Under the pieces are notes generated by a model, which worked only from the letters and a program-made list of their open reading frames with translations, ran no database searches and had not been told where the DNA came from. This document shows, piece after piece, positions 26,701 to 33,376 of a DNA stretch of 38,580 bases. Position numbers and translations under genes: made by a program. The DNA comes from an uncultured Alistipes sp. (GTDB taxonomy: Bacteria > Bacteroidota > Bacteroidia > Bacteroidales > Rikenellaceae), in NCBI GenBank assembly GCA_900769445.1, contig CAAGGR010000077.1, forward strand, positions 1 through 38,580. Direction: 5' to 3'. The first letter of the stretch is position 1. The number at the start of each line of letters is the position of its first letter.

Positions 26701-26746
26701 AAATTTGATGGCAAACCCAAATATTAAACTAATTTTGTCGGAGTAA
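23702..26746 (+). CDS. Large fimbrial (DUF4906-like) surface lipoprotein
   Basis: 1014-aa lipoprotein with lipobox LSLSC (Cys20) and Thr-Arg-Ala at Arg56 (VATRAVDPDG). Conserved blocks shared with the 1107-aa paralogue at 6383-9706 are TLFCFDAYG, the RRNHHYKIHIAGKLSFG block, FTPSWIGTQIYG, PETCPAELFPF and APMLEID. A C-terminal carboxypeptidase-regulatory-like beta domain (GARIGSFTIDSDG) ends the protein. It is probably the outermost or ligand-binding subunit, from its size and last position among the subunits; the ligand is unknown. Confidence 0.83.
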   Translation: MRRYINILMVVLGAMLSLSCHHDMTMDMNGDYPQRDGYVRINFETYCPDMTEVATRAVDPDGVGVQDLTLFCFDAYGIFITTVKADVNQDKPQPSVRGEFSAEVPDLTRRIHFLANQNMSYIDESNFRNLTEAATMAAMESSSGKIIYWGRFACDEQDSRPINEQLKSYVSTNGQVTLYRNHAQISIADWNTEWLTVTGFVTYNTPAFGTVAPYHTTEGFVWPGSTPFVTLPENRASMSEILDVDTDLRDYVFESENTVDNPVSVIIRGKVPGSEEELYYRVMLVDDNGEQLLIRRNHHYKIHIAGKLSFGKKSFAEAITAAATNNVWLSISDEINEVADNEYTLAVDQTSVVLDESYAGSGYVIRYTVTSRGNAALTDSDKPTILWASGNNVAANHIAHTFDPSTGRGELTVHILPMTADDMQQGSIIVKKGRLQRKIKIIVIKTQKFTPSWIGTQIYGEATGQKVTLKFTIPETCPAELFPFNVYISAQSLDIRAASGMQLSVIDSNSPEFGENRGSHYKYVYPVTHTGAHRLYFENVQTAADGEVHELVLEAKFFESITKKYNFASSQKAITMTNMRSHSAGANDEPVFYQVVPPKQGAPLTIDMIIKDKATGTPLNVGSKDEFLLFSKSVTYYPDDLVSEFDIPEFDCSFWFIPEDIWSASTDGRALLFMANRPDNPLKGTGQYSIYMRTLYAKSDDIVRISSNGQPNQSFLPSNNGASYEGNRYRSTIFDLFTFPPYRFAAQVNGEGNYVISGEEEESVDAIQWVYGKGNPVTIAFDVTSYKNTKSYYEEAVLGSSVDPFGQAFDIHIYAPMLEIDRATATAMGLSETKFREDPNVEGGFIYTVEATREAEREFGVGTALIDDTSDANPSQEGERKELPFKTKRVVSLGEITISTNEEQILYYNKTFNVSNKSIEGSITYGDSASSQVAMPKDSFVVLQRVSDGARIGSFTIDSDGHYLLRLRSEYEINWDLDEYKVDYTTDTSVYVSENAITLPNLMANPNIKLILSE

Positions 26747-26766
26747 ATTACTCATAAGACAAGATT

Positions 26767-27651
26767 ATGTATAAAAACATACTCATCGTTGCAATTGCAA
26801 CACTCCTATTTTCAAGCAAACTCTGCGCCCAAGATATGGGCGCAGGGTTTGTGCTTCCTACAATTCCCGAGACCATCACACAGCCCGAGCAACGTGCCGA
26901 CTACCTCGCCCAACACTATTGGGATAGTCTCGATATGGCAGACCAGCAGATGGTTGAGAGCGACAACACAGAGTTGGCATTCGCAAACTTTATCTCTATT
27001 CTACCCTACAGCGAACATCGTGGCAAAGCATTTGCCAACCTATGGGCTAAGAGCTACCCCTACCGCGACGCCTTCTACCATATGCTACACTTAGCCGAGC
27101 AATACCTCTACGACGTAGGCTCGCCACAGCGCAACGAGGAGTACTACATCGAGGCTTTGGAGACTATTAAGGAGAGTGCGTATATTAACGATATCGACAA
27201 GATATCGGTTATCGCCCAGCTCGAGATATTGACAAAAAATCGCGTAGGAGATATTGCCACCGACTTCAAATTTGTGGATAAGCAGGGTGCAGAGCATACC
27301 CTATCGGAGTACCGTGCTGAGTATCTCTTGTTGCTATTTACCTCTGCCGACTGCGAGGAGTGCAAGCGCTTAAAGCGCGATATAGATGCCAATACCCGCC
27401 TATGGATGATGCTTCGTCGTGGCACATTGGCTATAGTGGCTATCACTATCACAGATGACGAGTCGACATGGATGGCTACAACCACACCAGAGCGCTGGAT
27501 TGAGGGCTGGGATAAGGATCAACTTTTGGAGAGCAGCGCTATTTACGACCTTACCACAAAACCACGCCTATACCTTCTCGATCAGAGCCATAAGGTATTG
27601 CTAAAGAACACCACGCCAAGAGTGATTGAGGAGTATATATCAAATAACTAA
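26767..27651 (+). CDS. DUF5106/thioredoxin-like exported protein
   Basis: 294-aa exported protein. The signal peptide (about 1-21, LLFSSKLCAQ) precedes a helical DUF5106 region (about 35-155) and a thioredoxin-like domain with CEEC at 196-199 (FTSADCEECKRLK). It follows the 1014-aa subunit by 20 bases. Like the TlpA-like gene beside the second tip cassette, it is a CxxC protein next to Cys-containing tip subunits, suggesting a disulfide isomerase/reductase role in their folding (inference). A 9-bp hairpin lies inside codons 19-27 (26823-26845). Confidence 0.8.
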   Translation: MYKNILIVAIATLLFSSKLCAQDMGAGFVLPTIPETITQPEQRADYLAQHYWDSLDMADQQMVESDNTELAFANFISILPYSEHRGKAFANLWAKSYPYRDAFYHMLHLAEQYLYDVGSPQRNEEYYIEALETIKESAYINDIDKISVIAQLEILTKNRVGDIATDFKFVDKQGAEHTLSEYRAEYLLLLFTSADCEECKRLKRDIDANTRLWMMLRRGTLAIVAITITDDESTWMATTTPERWIEGWDKDQLLESSAIYDLTTKPRLYLLDQSHKVLLKNTTPRVIEEYISNN

Positions 27652-27653
27652 CT

Positions 27654-28262
27654 ATGAGACGACTACTTATAATATCAATAATCGCTCTGCTTAGTTGCGG
27701 AGTAGCAACAGCACAAGAGAACGAGAGCAAACTAATCAAGGGTTTCTCTGGTGGTATGATGATACATAGCGGCTACCAAACAGGTACGGATAACCCCTTT
27801 GGATATAATATGCGAGGGGCGACCTTTGGCATTGGTGGCGTGGCGCGACTCCACCTCACCGACCACTTCCGCACTGGCTTCGAGGGTTATGTATCGACAC
27901 TTGGTCTTAAGCACGATATCGCTAAAGGTAGCCACAACAAAATCTTTTGGACAGGACTCCTCGCAGACTGGTACTGGCAGAAGGGCAAATACTACCCCTA
28001 TATTGGTGCTAGCATAGGTGGCGGTATGGAGACCTCATATCTAATGTTTGAGGGTAGCAGTAACGACTGGCAACCAGAGGAGAGTGCCGTATTTCGCAAG
28101 TCTGGTTTTGTTGCTGTAGACCCCTTTGTAGGCTGTGATATTGCCCTTAGCGATGCTGTGCGTCTGACATTTAAGATGGACTGGCTGTTGGCTATTCGCA
28201 AGGATGGACTTAATAGACCCTATGGCCCACGCCTATATGTAGGTTTTATATTTGCTCACTAA
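27654..28262 (+). CDS. Outer-membrane beta-barrel protein
   Basis: 202-aa exported protein, signal peptide about residues 1-21 (GVATAQ). The rest alternates polar and hydrophobic residues with Gly/aromatic-rich strands (MRGATFGIGGVARLHLTDHFRTGFE, YYPYIGASIGGG) and ends in RLYVGFIFAH, like small porin-family/OmpX-like barrels. It starts three bases after the DUF5106 gene and is the last gene of the pilus operon. Function unknown. Confidence 0.75.
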   Translation: MRRLLIISIIALLSCGVATAQENESKLIKGFSGGMMIHSGYQTGTDNPFGYNMRGATFGIGGVARLHLTDHFRTGFEGYVSTLGLKHDIAKGSHNKIFWTGLLADWYWQKGKYYPYIGASIGGGMETSYLMFEGSSNDWQPEESAVFRKSGFVAVDPFVGCDIALSDAVRLTFKMDWLLAIRKDGLNRPYGPRLYVGFIFAH

Positions 28263-28286
28263 GAGTATAATTTGCAAATAAAGCCT

Positions 28287-28294
28287 TATATTTG
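28287..28294 (+). promoter_or_regulatory. Candidate -7 element of the DUF486 gene
   Basis: TATATTTG matches TAnnTTTG and lies 31 bases before the ATG at 28326. No clear -33 element. Confidence 0.45.
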
Positions 28295-28325
28295 CATACT
28301 GAACAAACAAATAACGAAGACAACT

Positions 28326-28694
28326 ATGTTAATCAAGGGACTATCTACAATTGCGTTGCTTATCTGCTCAAATATATTTATGACTTTGGCATGGTATGGT
28401 CATATCGCCTTTAAGTCGCAGTTGCAGCGCTGGGGCATCTTTGCCATCATACTCTTTAGTTGGGGCATCGCTCTGTTTGAGTACTGCTTCCAGGTACCAG
28501 CAAACCGCATAGGTAGTGCAGAGCTTGGCGGTCCATTCACACTCTGGCAGTTGAAGGTTATTCAGGAGGTTATCTCATTGGTAGTCTTCACACTATTTGC
28601 CGTACTATTTGTTAAGGGAGACCCCCTCAAGTGGAACCACTTAGCAGGTTTTGGTTGCCTTGTATTGGCGGTCTATTTTATTTTTAGAAAGTAA
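28326..28694 (+). CDS. DUF486/DMT-family small membrane protein
   Basis: 122-aa inner-membrane protein with four hydrophobic helices. Family-typical segments are MTLAWYGHIAFK, WGIALFEYCFQVPANRIG and QLKVIQEVISLVVF. DUF486 proteins are relatives of drug/metabolite transporters with no assigned substrate. I chose ATG 28326 because it gives the usual family length and follows a TATATTTG element; an upstream TTG (28272) would overlap that promoter. Confidence 0.82.
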   Translation: MLIKGLSTIALLICSNIFMTLAWYGHIAFKSQLQRWGIFAIILFSWGIALFEYCFQVPANRIGSAELGGPFTLWQLKVIQEVISLVVFTLFAVLFVKGDPLKWNHLAGFGCLVLAVYFIFRK

Positions 28695-28708
28695 TATAGT
28701 ATGCGAAT

Positions 28709-29992
28709 ATGAAAAAGTTTGTTTTACTATTGACTATATGTGCATTTACATCTATCGCTTGTGAAAGTCTATTATTCCAAAAGGAGCCTGAGACCACTAC
28801 ATTCAAAGTTACACGAAATAGTACATTTGATGTAATATCTATAGGCGCTGACATCGCTGTAAACTATAAAATCACTAAGCCTATCGAGGGTGTTAGTGTT
28901 GTTGCCACACCATCGGCAGATTGGATTACAGAGCGCACATCACTCCAGAACGCATTGGTATTCAATGTAACGGCTAACGACACAGATGCTGTTCGCACAG
29001 CCACTATCACATTGATATACAACGATATCGAGCAGGAAGTAACCATTACGCAGGCAGCCGCAGGTAGCGACACTGAGGAGTACACCAAATTTGAGTATCT
29101 TTCGGGACACTACTGGGGTAACAATTTTTGCAATACAGATAGCGGCCACCACTACGCCATTATCTTGGGCAATAGCGGCAACTGCCGCGACATGGCATCT
29201 GGCGACCTAAACCTTGTCGAGGGCAACAACTACCTCTTCATCGAACTCTTCTCTGCCACTGCGCCAGAGAAGCTAAATCGTGAGTTCAATGTCCCTATGG
29301 GCAACTACGCTTATGATATCTCCAATAGCGGAACAGAGGGTACTATCTTGGAACAATCCACTCTTCTACGCTACGATGATGGCAAGGATGGTATTGACAC
29401 AGAGTTTATCAACGGTAGCGTAACGGTAACCGAGGATGGCATATATGCCAACTTCGTTGATAAAAAGGGTAATGCGTATAAGTACTACTGCCCTATCACA
29501 TATATTGATAATGTATCAACTTTCGGTCCAGTGAATGTGCCAGAGAATCAGTCGACACTCAAGAACGACCTAAATATTACCTTTAGCGATTACGAGGCAT
29601 ACGCATCGTGCTATGGCGACAACTACTTTATTGGCAAGAACTATTGGGACATCTTCTTGATTGATAATGCTACGGGCGACACTCTCTCTATAAAGCTTCT
29701 TAGCGACGAAAACCAGAAGGTTCCTACTGGAACATTCCCAATATCTACAGACCTTACAATCGGTGATATAGCATTGCCTGGCTACGCAAATTGCGAGGAT
29801 GTAGAGATATGGTCGTGGTACATTTTATACACCAGCGACCGAGATATTCTTGGCTCAGCACCTATTATGGATGGCGAGGTTAAAATCGAGGATAATGGCG
29901 ATACTACATACTCTATCACCATAGATGTTGTAGACGACCTTGGCAATAAGATTACTGGACTTCTCAGCGGGTCAGTGATAGTAGGCCTATAG
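28709..29992 (+). CDS. BACON-domain lipoprotein with two similar C-terminal domains
   Basis: 427-aa surface or periplasmic lipoprotein: lipobox TSIAC (Cys18), then one BACON domain (about 28-115: TPSADWITE ... VTITQAA), a carbohydrate-associated Ig-like module common in Bacteroidota. The rest seems to hold two related domains, about 125-270 (LSGHYWGNNF ... GNYAYD) and 285-427 (YGDNYFIGKNYWDIFLID ... PTGTFPIS), suggesting internal duplication. It follows DUF486 by 14 bases and ends before a strong terminator. Ligand unknown. Confidence 0.75.
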   Translation: MKKFVLLLTICAFTSIACESLLFQKEPETTTFKVTRNSTFDVISIGADIAVNYKITKPIEGVSVVATPSADWITERTSLQNALVFNVTANDTDAVRTATITLIYNDIEQEVTITQAAAGSDTEEYTKFEYLSGHYWGNNFCNTDSGHHYAIILGNSGNCRDMASGDLNLVEGNNYLFIELFSATAPEKLNREFNVPMGNYAYDISNSGTEGTILEQSTLLRYDDGKDGIDTEFINGSVTVTEDGIYANFVDKKGNAYKYYCPITYIDNVSTFGPVNVPENQSTLKNDLNITFSDYEAYASCYGDNYFIGKNYWDIFLIDNATGDTLSIKLLSDENQKVPTGTFPISTDLTIGDIALPGYANCEDVEIWSWYILYTSDRDILGSAPIMDGEVKIEDNGDTTYSITIDVVDDLGNKITGLLSGSVIVGL

Positions 29993-30008
29993 CCAATATA
30001 CGAACGCA

Positions 30009-30047
30009 TGGGGCTGACTAAGTTATTTTTAGTCAGCCCCACTTTTT
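30009..30047 (+). terminator. Rho-independent terminator
   Basis: GGGGCTGACTAA (30010-30021) pairs with TTAGTCAGCCCC (30029-30040), followed by ACTTTTT. It ends the BACON-lipoprotein transcript; on the minus strand the stem has no following T-tract. Confidence 0.9.
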
Positions 30048-30074
30048 ATATTAAAGCATGTAGTTTTTTCCTCT

Positions 30075-30665
30075 TTACAACTCCTCCAAACGAGCAAGTA
30101 GTGGAGTAAAGTCAGAGTGTGCATCTGCAAACTCATCGTAGGACTGCTCCGAGTGTCCCTCCTCGGGAACATCCGAAATATACTTAACAGCCACAACGGG
30201 AATATTGTCGTATAGCTCTGCCACCTGACATATAGCTGCAATCTCCATATCGAACAAGCCTACCTCAACACCGAAACGCGACTTTATCTCGCGGATAATA
30301 TCGGCATTCACAAACGAGTCGCCAGTAAAGACAGTCTCCGCATCGCGACCACAGAGTGGGCGTGGATCGGTAATCTCTGGGCAGAAACCATCAGGGATAA
30401 TAGCGTCGTGGTGGATAGCGCGACATGGCATCACAATATCGCCCTGCTTGCGACCAAGAGCTGATGCAGCAAAGCCCACAACAGCCAACATATCATACTT
30501 CTCCTTAGCCAAAGTCAAGGCTCGTGCAACGCCTGCCGATGACAAAGCCTTGCCGATACCTACCTCAGCAAGCTCGTAGGTGTGGTTTAGGTTTGTAGCC
30601 TTATCCAAGGCGTAGCGCATAGCGCGGTACTCGCGCGATGTAGGCGCACAGATTAGAATACGCAT
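30075..30665 (-). CDS. 5'-methylthioadenosine/S-adenosylhomocysteine nucleosidase-like protein
   Basis: 196-aa nucleoside phosphorylase-fold protein. Pfs enzymes cleave adenine from SAH and methylthioadenosine. Expected catalytic positions are present: Glu12 near the N-terminus, a Met-Glu pair (DMEIAA, Glu141) and Asp165 (YISD). It is shorter than typical Pfs (about 230 aa) and the usual Gly-rich loop reads VVGFAASAL, so a futalosine-hydrolase-like activity is an alternative. The gene starts one base after luxS, which strongly favours the SAH/ribosylhomocysteine pathway. Confidence 0.8.
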   Translation of the reverse strand: MRILICAPTSREYRAMRYALDKATNLNHTYELAEVGIGKALSSAGVARALTLAKEKYDMLAVVGFAASALGRKQGDIVMPCRAIHHDAIIPDGFCPEITDPRPLCGRDAETVFTGDSFVNADIIREIKSRFGVEVGLFDMEIAAICQVAELYDNIPVVAVKYISDVPEEGHSEQSYDEFADAHSDFTPLLARLEEL

Positions 30666-30666
30666 A

Positions 30667-31179
30667 CTACCACCACTTTTCGTAAACCTTACCTATACCC
30701 AACTCCTCAGCCTCAGGCGCTGTAAAGAGTGTACGCATATACTCCGCCATCGCAGCATTCGTAGAGTCGATAGCATACAAACCAGGATTACCACACTGTA
30801 TCTCGTTAAGACCTACAACATCGCTTGCCGACTTTAGTGGAAAGACCTCCTTATATACCTTAGCCAATGCCTGACGGATATCCTCAGCCTCAACATTCTG
30901 CATAGTTGACAAATAGAAACCTGTTTTGCAACCCATAGGGCAGAATGACACGATAGATGAGCCTATCTTCTCGTCGAGACGTAGGTAGTATGCCATAAGA
31001 TGCTCAATAGTATGCACCTCGCCAGAGCCAAGAGGAGCATGTGCCATAGGAGCGCGGAATCGCAAATCCCAAGAGCGTACCTGATACTCCTCATTGATTG
31101 TATATACCGAGCGCAAGTAAAGACCTGCGTCAAGTGTGCGATGGTCAACATCAAATGATGATACAATATTCTTCTTCAT
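30667..31179 (-). CDS. luxS: S-ribosylhomocysteine lyase LuxS
   Basis: 170-aa metalloenzyme converting S-ribosylhomocysteine to homocysteine and DPD, the AI-2 precursor. Zinc ligands His56 and His60 (HTIEH, with Glu59) and Cys129 (EIQCGN) are present, and the catalytic Cys84 in PMGCKTGFYL has the canonical number when translation starts at MKKNIVSSFD. That start (31179) is also favoured because the -7 element TATCTTTG at 31214-31207 would start transcription almost on top of the next upstream ATG (31197). First gene of the luxS-nucleosidase operon. Confidence 0.95.
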   Translation of the reverse strand: MKKNIVSSFDVDHRTLDAGLYLRSVYTINEEYQVRSWDLRFRAPMAHAPLGSGEVHTIEHLMAYYLRLDEKIGSSIVSFCPMGCKTGFYLSTMQNVEAEDIRQALAKVYKEVFPLKSASDVVGLNEIQCGNPGLYAIDSTNAAMAEYMRTLFTAPEAEELGIGKVYEKWW

Positions 31180-31206
31180 AGTGCTAATTTTAGACATTTT
31201 AATTCG

Positions 31207-31214
31207 CAAAGATA
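31207..31214 (-). promoter_or_regulatory. -7 element of luxS
   Basis: TATCTTTG on the minus strand, about 28 bases before the chosen luxS ATG. It is back to back with the plus-strand TATCTTTG at 31236-31243. No good -33 element at the usual distance. Confidence 0.55.
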
Positions 31215-31235
31215 AGAAATTTTCTACCAAAACAT

Positions 31236-31243
31236 TATCTTTG
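31236..31243 (+). promoter_or_regulatory. -7 element of the acyltransferase operon
   Basis: TATCTTTG, 18 bases before the ATG at 31262, divergent from the luxS promoter 21 bases away; the 5' UTR would be short. Confidence 0.55.
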
Positions 31244-31261
31244 CGGATATTTATAACTTCT

Positions 31262-32383
31262 ATGAAGAACTATTATAGAACTACCGACTCCGAGCAACGC
31301 ATTGTTTTTCTCGACTATCTGCGCGTTATCGCCTGCTTTATGGTGATATTAGTACACTGCATCGAGCCTTTCTACCTAAATAGTGAGGGTACATATATAG
31401 CATCGAGAAGCGATGCACTGTGGGTTACATTCCTCAACTCACTACTACGCATAGCCGTACCACTATTTGTTATGGCGTCGAGCTACTTGCTTCTACCACT
31501 AAAGAGCGACACTCATACCTTCTATCGTCGTCGTTTTGAGCGCGTTGCAATACCATTTATCTTTTGGTCGTTAGCCTACGCCTTTATCCCTATGTGGGGT
31601 TCGGGTGGCGAGGTAGCTATTTCGGAGAACCTTAAGCAGCTTAGCGTCAATCTTATGTGGCATAGCGGTCACCTTTGGTTTGTATATATGCTAATAGGTC
31701 TATACCTCTTTATGCCAATACTATCACCATGGTTAGAGCGCGTATCTAAACAGGGCGAGAGAGCCTTTCTTCTTCTCTGGCTCTTTAGCACCGCAGTACC
31801 CTTCTTCCGCGAACTCGCACTCACACTCCGTGGCACTGCCGAGGTATGGGGTGAGGCGAGCTGGAATGAGTTTGGACTACTCTACTATTTTAGTGGCTTT
31901 ATAGGCTATATCGTAGCCTCGGACTACATCCGTAAATATGTAGATTGGAGCGTAGGGAAGAGCATCTTCATAGCACTACCGATGATTGCTGTGGGATATC
32001 TAATTACCGCACTACCATTCTACATGCAACTACCTGATAACTACCCTATTATCGACACTATAGACTTAGCTGTAAAGTTAGAGCTTAGTTGGGACTTCAC
32101 CATGACAGGTGTTGCACTAATGACACTTGGCGTCTTCCTTCTTCTAAAGCTTATCAAGCAACCAACACGAGGATATGGGCTTATATACGATATTTCTCGT
32201 CTAAGCTATGGCATCTACCTATTACACATGTTTGTATTGGTTGCAGTGTTCGACATTGTAAGTTCATGGGGCATGACTACACCACTAACGATGGTAGCAT
32301 CTGCCCTACTCACCTTTACTTGCTCAGCTATTGTAGCTAAGCTCATATCACTACTTCCAAAGAGTAAATATATAGTTGGATAA
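31262..32383 (+). CDS. Acyltransferase-3 family membrane protein
   Basis: 373-aa integral inner-membrane protein of the acyltransferase-3 (OafA/WecH-like) family, which O-acetylates glycans. The N-terminal signature DYLRVIACFMVILVHCIEPF includes the catalytic-type His, RRFERVAIPFIFWSLAY is the conserved Arg-containing loop, and about ten hydrophobic helices follow. ATG 31262 is chosen because it follows the -7 element; a longer frame from 31136 would run back across both divergent promoters. Which glycan it modifies is not shown. Its stop is one base before the next ATG. Confidence 0.87.
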   Translation: MKNYYRTTDSEQRIVFLDYLRVIACFMVILVHCIEPFYLNSEGTYIASRSDALWVTFLNSLLRIAVPLFVMASSYLLLPLKSDTHTFYRRRFERVAIPFIFWSLAYAFIPMWGSGGEVAISENLKQLSVNLMWHSGHLWFVYMLIGLYLFMPILSPWLERVSKQGERAFLLLWLFSTAVPFFRELALTLRGTAEVWGEASWNEFGLLYYFSGFIGYIVASDYIRKYVDWSVGKSIFIALPMIAVGYLITALPFYMQLPDNYPIIDTIDLAVKLELSWDFTMTGVALMTLGVFLLLKLIKQPTRGYGLIYDISRLSYGIYLLHMFVLVAVFDIVSSWGMTTPLTMVASALLTFTCSAIVAKLISLLPKSKYIVG

Positions 32384-32384
32384 G

Positions 32385-33350
32385 ATGAAATTTCGTACCG
32401 AGATAACCGTTGCACCGTGGAGTGATAAAATAGGCTACAACGATAAGATTGTATGCCTCGGCTCATGCTTTGCCTCAAACATCGCGCGCAAACTCAGAGA
32501 GTCTAAATTCCAAGTTACAGAGAACCCCACAGGCATACTCTTTAACCCTGCATCCATAGCCCGTAGTGTGGAGATAATGAGCAAGCAAAGCGTTGTCACT
32601 GAGAGTGATATATTCGAGCAAAATGGCAGGTATGTGAGCTACCTTTTCCACTCCTCTGTATCTGGAGCAACACCTGAGGAGGCACTCGATGCAATGAATA
32701 ATGCCGTAGAATTGGGAGAGAGAGCATTGCAGGAGGCTACGCTTATTGTCATTACCCTCGGCAGCGCGTATGTGTGGCGCGATAGCCACGGCGAGGTGGT
32801 TGCTAACTGCCACAAGATGGCGGCAAAGAATTTTAGCAACGAGCTTCTAAGTGTTGAGCAAGCAACTAATAGCCTTAGAGATATTATTAACCTCACAAAA
32901 GCAAAAATTCTCTTCACAGTAAGTCCTGTGCGCCACCTTAACGAGGGATTGGAGGGCAATACTCTAAGCAAAGCTATTCTACGCATAGCGATAAACAACA
33001 TTATCAACGAATACCCTGAACGCGCAAGTTATTTCCCTGCATACGAAATTGTTATGGATGACCTACGCGACTATCGTTTCTATGCCGAAGATATGCTTCA
33101 CCCCTCTACGCAAGCCGTTGAATACATAGCTGAGAAGTTCTTTGAGGCAGCACTTAACGATGAGGCAAAAAGAACACAAAACAAGGTTTTTAATATTGTT
33201 CAGGCTCGCGCCCACCGACCTCTAAATCCAAATAGCGAGGCATATCGCAACTTCTGCAAAGCTCAACTTAGAGCTATTGAGGAGCTTGACTCGATAGATT
33301 TTTCAGAAGAAAAGAGCTATTTCGAGAAGATGTTACAAATAAATTTGTAA
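32385..33350 (+). CDS. GSCFA-domain protein
   Basis: 321-aa protein with the name-giving GSCFA motif at residues 26-30 (VCLGSCFASNIA). The later motifs TVSPVRHLNEG and AEDMLHPS (Asp/His) fit an SGNH-hydrolase-like fold, so it may be an esterase or acyl-handling enzyme; the family has no firm biochemical role. No signal peptide is visible. ATG 32385 is chosen, one base after the acyltransferase stop; an in-frame TTG at 32376 would overlap that gene. Pairing with a glycan O-acyltransferase fits a role in acyl modification (inference). Confidence 0.83.
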   Translation: MKFRTEITVAPWSDKIGYNDKIVCLGSCFASNIARKLRESKFQVTENPTGILFNPASIARSVEIMSKQSVVTESDIFEQNGRYVSYLFHSSVSGATPEEALDAMNNAVELGERALQEATLIVITLGSAYVWRDSHGEVVANCHKMAAKNFSNELLSVEQATNSLRDIINLTKAKILFTVSPVRHLNEGLEGNTLSKAILRIAINNIINEYPERASYFPAYEIVMDDLRDYRFYAEDMLHPSTQAVEYIAEKFFEAALNDEAKRTQNKVFNIVQARAHRPLNPNSEAYRNFCKAQLRAIEELDSIDFSEEKSYFEKMLQINL

Positions 33351-33355
33351 ATTTG
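33340..33355 (+). promoter_or_regulatory. Two tandem TAAATTTG elements
   Basis: TAAATTTG occurs at 33340-33347 and again at 33348-33355, at the end of the GSCFA gene and 22 bases before the next ATG. Both match TAnnTTTG, so an internal promoter for the downstream genes is possible. Confidence 0.35.
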
Positions 33356-33376
33356 CAAGATTTACTAAAATAGCCT

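Noticed and set aside
28272..28325. TTG start 18 codons upstream of the DUF486 gene
   Set aside because: It overlaps the TATATTTG element, and the ATG form has the usual family length.
31180..31230. 17-codon N-terminal extension of LuxS
   Set aside because: The promoter lies inside it, and only the shorter form puts the catalytic Cys at the canonical position 84.
31136..31261. 42-codon N-terminal extension of the acyltransferase
   Set aside because: It runs over both divergent -7 boxes and the luxS start, and adds no family-like sequence.
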